Positions 34,907 to 42,018 of a DNA stretch of 64,000 nucleotides are shown piece after piece (the first letter of the stretch is position 1; every line of letters begins with the position of its first letter). The notes beneath the pieces were generated by a model that did no database searches, was not told the DNA's origin, and was given only the letters and a program-made list of their open reading frames with translations. The stretch is from Bradyrhizobium sp. ISRA430 (GTDB taxonomy: Bacteria; Pseudomonadota; Alphaproteobacteria; Rhizobiales; Xanthobacteraceae), in assembly GCF_029909975.1 (NCBI RefSeq), contig NZ_CP094516.1, positions 248,001 through 312,000 on the forward strand, written 5' to 3'. Made by a program: the position numbers and the translations under genes.

Positions 34907-35382
34907 TCGGGTTGTCTCAAGTCGTGAAGGGGCGTCAGCCTGTGACGCAGCGCGCGGGCATCCCAAAGCGCGTTGTGCTGGGCGGCGCCGGGAAGGGTGG
35001 TCGGGTAAGCGTCAACCCGTTCGACCACGAACTTGATTGATCCCCTGCGGTCGTAGGGCACATCAACCATCTCGCCTGGGCCGGTGATCAGGCACTCGCA
35101 GAAGTAACGGATATCGTCCGGCCAATCGGCGACGATTACGGGAAAGGCATCCTCAGCCAGAAAACTTGCGATCTGGTGGCCGAACAAGTCCGTGCGCCAG
35201 ATGACGGCATCATCAGCACCCGGCGCGAACAGGATTGGGATTACATTCTCCTTCACCCACGGGATAACGTCCGGAAGCTGGTGCGTCACCAGATAGAGCT
35301 CGCGGCCATCCTCTCGAACTAGCGCTAAGCTGATCAACTCGCCGCGGTAGCCATTGAACTCTGTGTCAAGGTAGTAGCGCAT
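34903..35382 (-). CDS. 3'-5' exonuclease, DEDDh type (Rv2179c-like)
   Basis: 159 residues from ATG 35382. MRYYLDTEFNGYRGELISLA carries the first acidic pair (Asp6, Glu8); a middle Asp lies in VIVADWPDD; HNALWDARALRHR carries His136 and Asp141. This is the DEDDh nuclease set, most like the short Rv2179c/RNase T-type exoribonucleases found in phages. It could degrade RNA or ssDNA ends. It sits in the early operon two genes from the integrase, overlapped by 4 nt on one side. Confidence 0.8.
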   Translation of the reverse strand: MRYYLDTEFNGYRGELISLALVREDGRELYLVTHQLPDVIPWVKENVIPILFAPGADDAVIWRTDLFGHQIASFLAEDAFPVIVADWPDDIRYFCECLITGPGEMVDVPYDRRGSIKFVVERVDAYPTTLPGAAQHNALWDARALRHRLTPLHDLRQPE

Positions 35383-35609
35383 TAGTCTGCCTGTCGGTTC
35401 TGGGAAATGTGCTGCACGACGCCAGCCGTCCACTCCGCGACTCCATGCTGAGCCTGGAGCGGACCGTGGGTGTTCGTGCAGGCAACGCAACGGGTCGCCT
35501 CGTGATCTGGCGTCAATGGCCAGCCGGAATAGCGCATCGCGAAGCTTGATCCTGGGGCGCGGCTATTATGAAAGCGACCGCAGCGGTCGCAGCGCGGCAT
35601 GTCATTCAT
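35382..35609 (-). CDS. Small protein with two CxxC pairs
   Basis: 75 residues. CDRCGRFH and CVACTNTHG form two CxxC knuckles about 34 residues apart, consistent with one zinc site. PGSSFAMRYSGWPLTPDHEATRC lies between. No known family. Its stop and the next start share one base (TAATG). Confidence 0.6.
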   Translation of the reverse strand: MNDMPRCDRCGRFHNSRAPGSSFAMRYSGWPLTPDHEATRCVACTNTHGPLQAQHGVAEWTAGVVQHISQNRQAD

Positions 35610-36324
35610 TGGCCTGTAGCCCCTGTGGGATATGCTCGGGCCAGATGGGCGGATCGCTCATCTTGTCGAAAGCGTTGCGAGCGCGGAGAGCGGCGCAAGT
35701 CGCCTTGATGACCTCCCGGCCCTGAAGGAAGTCAACCAGATCGGAAACCAGCGCAAAGTGAACCGGACTCTTTGCCACCGCGATCTGATACCGCCTCGCG
35801 ATCTCGACCAGCTCCGAGACGTGCAGCATGTCCAGCATCTGAGCGAGCCACGGCCTATTGGCGCGATACGGGCCGCCATCAGTGACCTCGATCTTGCCGG
35901 CCGTAACGCCTACGGTCCAGACCTCCACGCCGCCGACCTTGCGGATAATCTGCTGGGTCTCGGTATATTGTGGGGTATAGGACGTGCCGAATTCGAGCTT
36001 CTTCTCGATCATCGGAAGTTGTTGATTCCAACACGGAGCGAGCGCCGCGATGATGCGAGCGCTAATCGGCTGGAAGGCGCGCAGCTGGGCCTCCAGGCGA
36101 TCCATCACGTCACGGCTTGATTTGATCTCGACCGAGATGATCTCGCTTTCCGTGACCGCCGCGAGGTCGATCCGGTTGGTCGAATAGCGCAGCGGTAGCT
36201 CGTGGATGATCCGTGCGCTCGGCCATCTCTTGCGCAGCTCGGGGACGATCAGAGCACGCATGTCCAGCTCCTCAGAGGAGCGGTTGAGGCGCTTCGTCGC
36301 CTCAATGGTATCGACGGCGGTCAT
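35602..36324 (-). CDS. PD-(D/E)XK-like nuclease candidate
   Basis: 240 residues. The N-terminal half reads LIVPELRKRWPSARIIHELP and NRIDLAAVTESEIISVEIKS, a typical PD-(D/E)XK core with Asp, then Glu-x-Lys (VEIKS), as in MmcB-like and restriction-type nucleases. The C-terminal half (EIARRYQIAVAKSPVHFALVSDLVDFLQG) is helical. DNA cleavage is inference from the motif. The gene overlaps both neighbours by 4-8 nt within the early operon. Confidence 0.6.
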   Translation of the reverse strand: MTAVDTIEATKRLNRSSEELDMRALIVPELRKRWPSARIIHELPLRYSTNRIDLAAVTESEIISVEIKSSRDVMDRLEAQLRAFQPISARIIAALAPCWNQQLPMIEKKLEFGTSYTPQYTETQQIIRKVGGVEVWTVGVTAGKIEVTDGGPYRANRPWLAQMLDMLHVSELVEIARRYQIAVAKSPVHFALVSDLVDFLQGREVIKATCAALRARNAFDKMSDPPIWPEHIPQGLQANE

Positions 36325-36557
36325 TCAGGCGTTCTCTCTTGCGGAGCGTGAGCGGGCCTCTCGAACGCTTGCGCGTTGCGGACCAGGGCGAATTGGAGCA
36401 TGTCGGCAAATCGCTTGTCTTCACCGAGCGGTATCAGCTTGTTGCCGAGCTTGAGGAAATACCAATCGCCTGGGCCGACATCTGCAAGCCGGCGCTCGCT
36501 GACAATCTCGCAATTGAGAAGCGCATCTTGCATGCGCGAGCCCCACCAATCGCTCAT
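36321..36557 (-). CDS. Phage protein of unknown function
   Basis: 78 residues. Contains DWYFLKLGNKLIPLGEDKRF and a helical end; no domain recognised. Overlaps the next gene by ATGA. Confidence 0.55.
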   Translation of the reverse strand: MSDWWGSRMQDALLNCEIVSERRLADVGPGDWYFLKLGNKLIPLGEDKRFADMLQFALVRNAQAFERPAHAPQERTPE

Positions 36558-36928
36558 TTGGGCGCTCCCACGGTCGATGAGTTCGAGCGGCTAGCGAGCC
36601 AAGCCATCGCGCGCTCGCCGGAGCCGAGTTCGAGGCCGAGCAGATCGTTGATCAGGCCGGAAGCTTCCTCGACCTGATCGCGAAGCTGTTTCAGGTCTGC
36701 GCCGATCGTCTCCATCGCGTAGGACGTGATGCGATAGGCGGTCTCGTGGTCGTGCGTCACCAACCGTGCCGCACCCATGATGCCGTTGGCGATGGGGTCG
36801 GACAGATCAGGCTCGGACGGGCTTTCGGATGCTGCCGGAGAACCGTTCTTGACGTGGATCGTCGTTTCTCGCGCGACCTTGCCATCGATAGCATCGTTGA
36901 GCCCGTCGATAATCTTTTTTCCGCTCAT
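36554..36928 (-). CDS. Phage protein of unknown function
   Basis: 124 residues: a charged, disordered-looking N-terminal third, then helices (ITSYAMETIGADLKQLRDQV and a following EEASG segment) that may form a coiled coil. Start overlaps nothing upstream (4-nt gap); stop overlaps by ATGA. Unknown role. Confidence 0.55.
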   Translation of the reverse strand: MSGKKIIDGLNDAIDGKVARETTIHVKNGSPAASESPSEPDLSDPIANGIMGAARLVTHDHETAYRITSYAMETIGADLKQLRDQVEEASGLINDLLGLELGSGERAMAWLASRSNSSTVGAPK

Positions 36929-36932
36929 ACGG

Positions 36933-37217
36933 CTATTCTCCTTGCTGTTCAGTTGAATTGCGCGCCTTACAGCGCTCTATGTGCTTCTCAAGACCTGGCA
37001 GCGGCTTTATCTCACTGGTCTTAGATCGGCCGGCGGACAGGTTGGTCGAGAGCCTGATCTGGTTGTTGGGAAGCCACCACGGCTCTCCAGTGCTCTCGAT
37101 AAAGCAGCACCACTGGACGTCGATCTCCAGCCCATGCTCCCAAAGGAACATGCAGACCGCAGAGCCAAGCGGCGTCTCGACGTAGATCGGCGGATTGAGT
37201 TGGAGGATACCGCTCAT
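36933..37217 (-). CDS. Phage protein of unknown function
   Basis: 94 residues with a compact first half (PIYVETPLGSAVCMFLWEHG, DVQWCCFIESTGEPWWLPNN) rich in Trp and Cys, then a basic tail. It looks like a small folded beta domain. ATGA overlap with the gene upstream. Confidence 0.55.
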   Translation of the reverse strand: MSGILQLNPPIYVETPLGSAVCMFLWEHGLEIDVQWCCFIESTGEPWWLPNNQIRLSTNLSAGRSKTSEIKPLPGLEKHIERCKARNSTEQQGE

Positions 37218-38182
37218 GGCGCACCGGCCTCCGTCGATGTGAGGGCGGCCCTGATCTGAGCAACGGTAAGCTCAGAGTTCATGTAGGGCTGAGCGTCAAG
37301 CAGTGCTGTCACACGCTCGACCTGAGCTTCAGCCTGTCGCCGCTTCTCCCGCTCCTCGATCCAGAAACGGTGATAGGAGGCGGATTCCTCTTTCTCGGCC
37401 GCAAGCTCAGCCTGAAGGCGTTCGATTTCGCCCGCGGCAGCCTCGTCAAGGAGCGTGCCGTTTTCCCGTAGACGGTTGACGATTCCGTTCGGCCGTTCTC
37501 TTCCTGCCGGAGTGCGAGAGGCGGGTGCGGGACAGGCGCCATCTCTAAGGTCGGCCATCAGTTGGTGCGCGGTAGTCAGTTCGGCGCGCAATTGATCGCG
37601 CTCCTTCATCAGCGCGATATCGAACTCGGACGGTGCAGGGGCCAAGCCAAAAGAGTTGACGGCCTTGACGATTAGATCGGCGTTCGCTTCGCCGGTTTCG
37701 TTGTCCTCTGTGCCGTCGTGGAAGAGTTGGCAAATCTCGATGTTCGGGTCTTTGGTCGAGTAGATCACCCAATCCCACGATCCCTGGCGCGTCGTTGCCG
37801 CCCATGGCAGCGGCGTGTGATGCTCGCTGACGGAATCACATTGGGCAGGCTCGACCGCTGCCGGTGAGCTTGAGGCTGGCCGCAGAGCTTCCCTCGCAGC
37901 GTCAAGCTTCTCCCGAACTACGGCGTAGTTGGTGTTGCTGATCTCGGCCCGCAGACCATATTCAAAGGCGTCCCAGAGACCCTCAACCTCCGTGATCAGG
38001 CTGAGGATTGCTCTGTTCGGCGCATCTTGGGCATGCTCTACCGCTGGCGGAGCGCGAAAGGCGGCAAGAGCATTGCGGATGTCGGCTATTGCCTGGCCGT
38101 TTGGAAACTCGCGTCCGATGATTTTCTCTGCCGTCTCCAGCGCTTTTACAAAGTGCGAGAAATAGGGCTTGTCATCGCTCAT
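37214..38182 (-). CDS. Phage protein with coiled coil and repeated linker
   Basis: 322 residues. The central block (LPWAATTRQGSWDWVIYSTK to ADLIVKAVNSFG) looks like a small folded domain; residues 240-300 are a charged helix (AEIERLQAELAAEKEE type) likely to be a coiled coil. Three short Pro/Ala linkers (PPAVEHAQDAP, PAAVEPAQC, SRTPAGRERP) match linkers in the gene at 38291-38872 at both protein and DNA level. No enzymatic motif. Start overlaps the upstream tiny membrane gene by ATGA. Confidence 0.6.
   Translation of the reverse strand: MSDDKPYFSHFVKALETAEKIIGREFPNGQAIADIRNALAAFRAPPAVEHAQDAPNRAILSLITEVEGLWDAFEYGLRAEISNTNYAVVREKLDAAREALRPASSSPAAVEPAQCDSVSEHHTPLPWAATTRQGSWDWVIYSTKDPNIEICQLFHDGTEDNETGEANADLIVKAVNSFGLAPAPSEFDIALMKERDQLRAELTTAHQLMADLRDGACPAPASRTPAGRERPNGIVNRLRENGTLLDEAAAGEIERLQAELAAEKEESASYHRFWIEEREKRRQAEAQVERVTALLDAQPYMNSELTVAQIRAALTSTEAGAP
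37840..37877. repeat. Intragenic linker repeat, copy 1
   Basis: ttgggcaggctcgaccgctg is shared with 38684-38726; on the minus strand it encodes PAAVEPAQ. Not identical to copy 2 at 38020-38064, which is more diverged. Confidence 0.7.
38020..38064. repeat. Intragenic linker repeat, copy 2
   Basis: cgcatcttgggcatgctcta followed by ccgctggcggagcgcgaaagg; related to copies at 37840 and 38684. Encodes PPAVEHAQDA on the minus strand. Confidence 0.65.
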
Positions 38183-38298
38183 TTTGTTCTGTCTGCCATG
38201 AATGAAGTGAAAGCCAAGAGAGCAAGCGAAACGCCGAGGACGGTGTAGACTATCCAGCGCGGATAAAGCGTGTTGCCGATCCAGATGAGGTCAGTCAT
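38179..38298 (-). CDS. Tiny single-span membrane protein, 39 residues
   Basis: From ATG 38298: a short start (MTDLIWIGNTLYPR) and one hydrophobic helix (WIVYTVLGVSLALLAFTSF), then a basic end. Its stop overlaps the next start by ATGA and its start lies within the end of the preceding gene. The tight coupling supports real expression. Possible roles include membrane-associated superinfection control; not testable from sequence. Confidence 0.65.
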   Translation of the reverse strand: MTDLIWIGNTLYPRWIVYTVLGVSLALLAFTSFMADRTK

Positions 38299-38872
38299 GG
38301 TCAGCCCCTCCCGCACGTGTGATTATCGAAATGATCTCGCGCAGGTCCCTGCGCACCACTTCGTCTGTGGTGCTCTCCATCGCGCGGGTGAGGCGTTCAG
38401 CGATCGGAGCTGCCAGAGTGCGACGATCAACGATCTCCAGATGAGCGCCATCAAGCGCATCCTGCAACTGCTTGTGTTGAAGGCTCCAGACATCCCAGCC
38501 AGCGGCAGCCAGGAAGCGCTGCATTACACTGCGCCCCTGAATATCTTGGAGGGGCTCGCCAGCCGCCGGAGTCCGGCTGTCTGCTCCGTTCAGGAAGGCA
38601 GCGATTTCGCAATGAAGGCTGTGCGGAACTTGGATGTAGTGGGCCTGGACGCGCTTCAGGAGTTCAAGAGCCGCGTTGCATTGCGCATCTTGGGCAGGCT
38701 CGACCGCTGCCGGAGAGCGAGAGGCTACTTCCAACTTATCCGCTATGTGGTGTGCTTCCCGGATCGTGTGGAATAGCTCGCTGCGCGAAGGCTCGCGGAG
38801 TTCGTGCGTATTGGCGGAATGGATGAGGGACCGCAACAAGCTAGCTGCTGTCTTTAATTCGGCAGGGGTCAT
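38291..38872 (-). CDS. Phage helical protein with repeated linkers
   Basis: 193 residues from ATG 38872. Helical segments (LKTAASLLRSLIHSANTHEL, CNAALELLKRVQAHYIQVPH) are joined by the linkers SRSPAAVEPAQDA and SRTPAAGEPLQDI, which also occur in the gene at 37214-38182. No known domain. It is coupled to tiny membrane genes on both sides. Confidence 0.6.
   Translation of the reverse strand: MTPAELKTAASLLRSLIHSANTHELREPSRSELFHTIREAHHIADKLEVASRSPAAVEPAQDAQCNAALELLKRVQAHYIQVPHSLHCEIAAFLNGADSRTPAAGEPLQDIQGRSVMQRFLAAAGWDVWSLQHKQLQDALDGAHLEIVDRRTLAAPIAERLTRAMESTTDEVVRRDLREIISIITRAGGADHD
38684..38726. repeat. Intragenic linker repeat, copy 3
   Basis: gcgcatcttgggcaggctcg followed by accgctgccggagagcgagag; the best preserved copy, encoding SRSPAAVEPAQDAQ on the minus strand. 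Confidence 0.7.
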
Positions 38873-38940
38873 CGAATGCCCCCGAGAACGACAAGAAGCA
38901 TCAGGAAAAACCCACACAATTGGATTGTTGTGCTGCTCAT
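38869..38940 (-). CDS. Tiny membrane protein, 23 residues
   Basis: From ATG 38940: polar start MSSTTIQLCG, then a hydrophobic run FFLMLLVVLGG and Ile-Arg. Both ends overlap the neighbouring genes by ATGA. Such double 4-nt overlaps are strong context evidence for a translated gene of this size. Confidence 0.6.
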   Translation of the reverse strand: MSSTTIQLCGFFLMLLVVLGGIR

Positions 38941-39230
38941 TTCAGGCACTCCCGAAGCACGTCCAGTGACGGAACCTCGCCAACCTCATACGGTCCTTCG
39001 TCATAGGGATTGACGAAGTTATCGACGATTTCTTTAAGCGCGGCACGCGGGACCACCACGAACTCAGATGGACAGGCGTTCGCATCTTGGGCAGATGAGA
39101 CGAGCCGAGGAGCCAGAACGTCGGCAATCTGCTTGCTATAGGACTCGCCTTTGAACGGACCGTTGAACACGTTCTCAAGCGCCGCCACAGTCGGGCTGTC
39201 GATAGCGTTGATCAATTCGTCGCGCGTCAT
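38937..39230 (-). CDS. Phage protein of unknown function
   Basis: 97 residues from ATG 39230 with GGGGGATGAT in front. MTRDELINAIDSPTVAALEN resembles an N-terminal helix pair, followed by RAALKEIVDNFVNPYDEG. It holds another SSAQDA trace of the linker. ATGA overlaps at both ends. Confidence 0.6.
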   Translation of the reverse strand: MTRDELINAIDSPTVAALENVFNGPFKGESYSKQIADVLAPRLVSSAQDANACPSEFVVVPRAALKEIVDNFVNPYDEGPYEVGEVPSLDVLRECLK

Positions 39231-39325
39231 ATCATCCCCCAAGAATGCAATTGTCCGAGACCAGCGCCGATCAGGATCAGAAAGACCGTCCAGGCGATGA
39301 AGGCCATTGGCACGTTCTGGCTCAT
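39227..39325 (-). CDS. Tiny single-span membrane protein, 32 residues
   Basis: From ATG 39325: MSQNVPMAFIAWTVFLILIG and a short tail. One hydrophobic helix covers most of the protein. ATGA overlap with the next gene; the start overlaps the preceding stop by one base (TGATG). Confidence 0.62.
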   Translation of the reverse strand: MSQNVPMAFIAWTVFLILIGAGLGQLHSWGMI

Positions 39326-39453
39326 CAGCCCGGCCCCCACGGAAGAAGCCACTTGCCGGCCTTCCAGCTCTTGGGATCAACAATCCAGCGAGCGCGATGG
39401 GCGCCAACCAACACCGTGACCGCGCCGAGCAATGCGAGTGCGTAGAGAGTCAT
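39325..39453 (-). CDS. Tiny membrane protein, 42 residues
   Basis: From ATG 39453: an N-terminal helix (LYALALLGAVTVLVGAH) and a basic, Trp-rich tail (RARWIVDPKSWKAGKW). N-out/C-in topology with an interfacial tail is plausible. Its start overlaps the HNH gene stop by ATGA. Confidence 0.62.
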   Translation of the reverse strand: MTLYALALLGAVTVLVGAHRARWIVDPKSWKAGKWLLPWGPG

Positions 39454-39959
39454 GGCGCATACGCCAGCGTCGGCGCTCCCTCATGTGCAAACTCGCCTTG
39501 GTATTGTTTCTCAGCTTCGCGGCGAGCTGCTATCGCGTCGTCCTTCTTGTCGAAATATCCAATCACGATGGCTTTTCCGGCGACCTGGATTTGAGCCTTC
39601 CACTTCTGCTGAGGCTTGAACCAATAGACGCCCTTAACGCCAGAGGTACTGTTCTTCTGCGCGCCTCGGTTGGCGTGGTTTTGCTGGTTGGTAGCCAGGC
39701 GAAGATTGTCAATACGATTGTCGGCCTTGTTGCCGTTCTTGTGGTCAACTTGGCGATCGGGCCACTCGCCATAGTGAAAGGCCCAAGCAAGCCTATGAGC
39801 GAGGTGCTGCTTGCGCTTAATCCCGATGGTCACGTATCCCTTGGCATGCGGCGTGCCTGCTATTGCGCCAACGCGCGACTTGCCGCTGACCTTCAGCCAT
39901 GTGAATTGGCCGGTCTCGCTGTCGTAGCTCAGCCACGCTCTCAGTTCTGAAATGTTCAT
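39450..39959 (-). CDS. HNH endonuclease with AP2/ERF-like domain
   Basis: 169 residues from ATG 39959. The HNH part reads HRLAWAFHYGEWPDRQVDHK, NGNKADNRIDNLRLATNQQN with Asp72-His73, Asn84 and His95 as candidate metal ligands. SGVKGVYWFKPQQKWKAQI to GYFDKKDDAIAARREAE (106-150) is an AP2-like DNA-binding module. This pairing is typical of phage homing endonucleases. The protein ends APTLAYAP, very like the C-terminus of the next gene upstream. Confidence 0.88.
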   Translation of the reverse strand: MNISELRAWLSYDSETGQFTWLKVSGKSRVGAIAGTPHAKGYVTIGIKRKQHLAHRLAWAFHYGEWPDRQVDHKNGNKADNRIDNLRLATNQQNHANRGAQKNSTSGVKGVYWFKPQQKWKAQIQVAGKAIVIGYFDKKDDAIAARREAEKQYQGEFAHEGAPTLAYAP

Positions 39960-39961
39960 GA

Positions 39962-40486
39962 TTATGGTCCGTAGGCTATGGTTGGCGGTCCTGAATGTTG
40001 CGAGTGCCAGATGTACCAACTGTGGTTGAAGCTCGGGCTTCCCTTGGAATCCTCAAACCACTTGATGCGCTTGGTCAGGACGACCTTTTTCGAAAAGACG
40101 GGGGAATTGGCGAACAGGTTGGCGCGCGTCTTCGCATGGTCGAAATCAGTTCGCAGCAGCATGGCGACGAAGCCGTTGCACGGCACCAGAGATAAGGCAC
40201 GCTGGATGAACTCGGTTGCGAGTTCATATGGCGGGTTCGTGATGATCGCGCGGAATGGCCTGGGGCACCCGCGTTCAAGAAAGTCGTGCCCGGAGTCGAT
40301 GTCCGATGCGGTAACATCGAATCCGATCTTGGAAAGCGCGGAAGACATCTTCCCGCCGCCGGCCGCCGGCTCCCAGACCACACAGTCAGTCGTGGGCAGG
40401 TGAGGCATAAGCGCCATCGTCACCCACTCCGGCGTCTCGTACAGATCCCGCTCTTTGCGCTCGTACCCACTATCGCGTTGCGACAT
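39962..40486 (-). CDS. Phage N6-adenine DNA methyltransferase-like protein
   Basis: 174 residues from ATG 40486, with GGAGGGGG upstream. LYETPEWVTMALMPHL is the usual start of this family; EPAAGGGKM (39-47) binds SAM and NPPYE (84-88) is the catalytic DPPY-type motif of adenine methyltransferases. It may protect phage DNA from restriction or act as a regulator. No cognate restriction enzyme lies in the operon apart from the HNH protein. It ends PPTIAYGP. Confidence 0.82.
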   Translation of the reverse strand: MSQRDSGYERKERDLYETPEWVTMALMPHLPTTDCVVWEPAAGGGKMSSALSKIGFDVTASDIDSGHDFLERGCPRPFRAIITNPPYELATEFIQRALSLVPCNGFVAMLLRTDFDHAKTRANLFANSPVFSKKVVLTKRIKWFEDSKGSPSFNHSWYIWHSQHSGPPTIAYGP

Positions 40487-40518
40487 TACCCCCTCCGTCA
40501 GCGTCCATGTGCTTCGAT

Positions 40519-40752
40519 CTATTTCGGCTCGTAGTATTTGCAGGACGAGAACTCGCGATTGATGCAGTTGCCCTGCTTGCCGGTGAGCTGTTGGAATTTC
40601 TTGCAGCGATAAAGCGTTCGCCGGCCGCTCTGCTCGGCGAGAAACACGCACGAGGCGCACGTGGTGGCGAGAGGTCCGGTGCCGGAGAAATGCGCCATGC
40701 CAGGCTTCACAGAAGCGCGGGACGGGACACCTTCGATCTGCGTCAAGCTCAT
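40519..40752 (-). CDS. Small Cys-rich phage protein, zinc-binding candidate
   Basis: 77 residues. MSLTQIEGVPSRASVKPGMA then four to six cysteines: TTCASCVFL, YRCKKF, GNCINREFSSCKYYEP. The spacing fits a zinc knuckle. It lies between the recombination genes and the methyltransferase. DNA binding is possible but not shown. Confidence 0.65.
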   Translation of the reverse strand: MSLTQIEGVPSRASVKPGMAHFSGTGPLATTCASCVFLAEQSGRRTLYRCKKFQQLTGKQGNCINREFSSCKYYEPK

Positions 40753-40800
40753 GTGAGTTCCCCTTTAAAAACCGGGCCTTAGCCCATCTGCTGTGTGCGA

Positions 40801-41001
40801 CTAACTGCGAGCGCCCGAGTTGTAGAAGCACTCCTCGGCCGAAGTGCACTGACAGCTTCCACCGCGACGACCGCAGGAAATTGTCGCGCGCTGCTGATCT
40901 CGCTTGTCCATGCGCCGACCGATGAGAACCCAGAGGACGTAGAACGGCAGAACGAGCGCCAGGCCGAGGATGACGGCGATGGATTGGAGGAAGGGGGTCA
41001 T
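40801..41001 (-). CDS. Small single-span membrane protein with Cys-rich tail
   Basis: 66 residues. The N-terminal helix (FLQSIAVILGLALVLPFYVL followed by WVLIG) spans the membrane; a basic stop-transfer RRMDKRDQQR follows, then a tail with four cysteines (SCGRRGGSCQCTSAEECFY). Start overlaps the RecA-like gene stop by ATGA. Confidence 0.65.
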   Translation of the reverse strand: MTPFLQSIAVILGLALVLPFYVLWVLIGRRMDKRDQQRATISCGRRGGSCQCTSAEECFYNSGARS

Positions 41002-42014
41002 GCCGGCGTCCTCATGCTGTCGATCGCGCGCTTGACCTTGCGCTGGAGGGTATTGAACTCGCCATCATTCCAAGCAATCGTCTTTCGCTCGTCGGCCTCG
41101 GCGTTCCAGGTCGCCGCGAGTTGATCAGCATCCGTTGCGCCTTTGATGATGTTGTCCCATCGGGAAATGTAGTCAGCCGCCCCGGAGCCGGGGCTGGACG
41201 CCTCCGGAGCGGCTGACATCGCCGTTTGCTCAGGCGGCGAAACTGGTGATCCGCCGCGGGCCCACTGAGCGAGCGCGCGGCCGATGGATTCGTCGAGCGG
41301 CTTCTGATCGGCGAATAGCTTCTCGAACTGGCAAGGCAACTTCATCATCATGCGTTCGCCGATTTGGTCGCTGCGCCACTGCGGGACGCCGTTGGACTTC
41401 GGCGGGAGCAGAGCGTTCACCGTCATTTCGAACAGCAATTCCTCTCCAGCGATCGGCATGAAGCCGAGCTCCTCGATGCCGCCGCCCTTCTTCGGTTTGC
41501 TCTTCTCCTTGGCGCGGAAGCAGAAGATGAAATTGACGTTCATCTGGAGGATGCCGGTGATCATCTGCTGGCGCAGGTTTGCCGGCTTGATCCATCCGGC
41601 CATCTTGACGCGCTCGCGCTTGGCGTAGTCGTCGCCGGCCATGCGGTTGACCTCGGCCTCCTGGGTGAGGAGATAGCCGCCGGGCCCAATGTGCTCGTGG
41701 CTCATCGAGTCCACGACGATGATCTTGGCGCCCTTGTTGACGCAGTGCCGCAGCGCGAGGAGGTAATCGAGCGAACCGAAGGGTGGATCGAACTGGATGT
41801 GCCGGAAATTGAACTGATCGGCATAGTGCAGCATCCGGCGGGCCTCGGTATCGATGCCGTAGATGTCGCCGCCGGTGACCTCCTGAATGCCCTTGGCTAG
41901 GCGCAATGCGGAATAGGTCTTCCCCGAGCCGGAAGGGCCCATGAGGCCGATCAGAAGAGGCACCTGCTCGCGGACGGCGGGACGGTCGTCGAAATTGCGG
42001 ATATGCGCGTTCAT
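40998..42014 (-). CDS. RecA-like phage ATPase (Sak4-type candidate)
   Basis: 338 residues from ATG 42014. GLMGPSGSGKTYSALRLA holds the Walker A loop (26-33); IIVVDSMSHEH is the Walker B region. The RecA-core-only layout, next to an exonuclease, is that of Sak4-type single-strand annealing partners and related phage AAA ATPases. The last 90 residues are a variable linker (SPPEQTAMSAAPEASSPGSG) and a small helical end. Predicted role: homologous recombination or annealing of phage DNA. Confidence 0.78.
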   Translation of the reverse strand: MNAHIRNFDDRPAVREQVPLLIGLMGPSGSGKTYSALRLAKGIQEVTGGDIYGIDTEARRMLHYADQFNFRHIQFDPPFGSLDYLLALRHCVNKGAKIIVVDSMSHEHIGPGGYLLTQEAEVNRMAGDDYAKRERVKMAGWIKPANLRQQMITGILQMNVNFIFCFRAKEKSKPKKGGGIEELGFMPIAGEELLFEMTVNALLPPKSNGVPQWRSDQIGERMMMKLPCQFEKLFADQKPLDESIGRALAQWARGGSPVSPPEQTAMSAAPEASSPGSGAADYISRWDNIIKGATDADQLAATWNAEADERKTIAWNDGEFNTLQRKVKRAIDSMRTPA

Positions 42015-42018
42015 AGTT

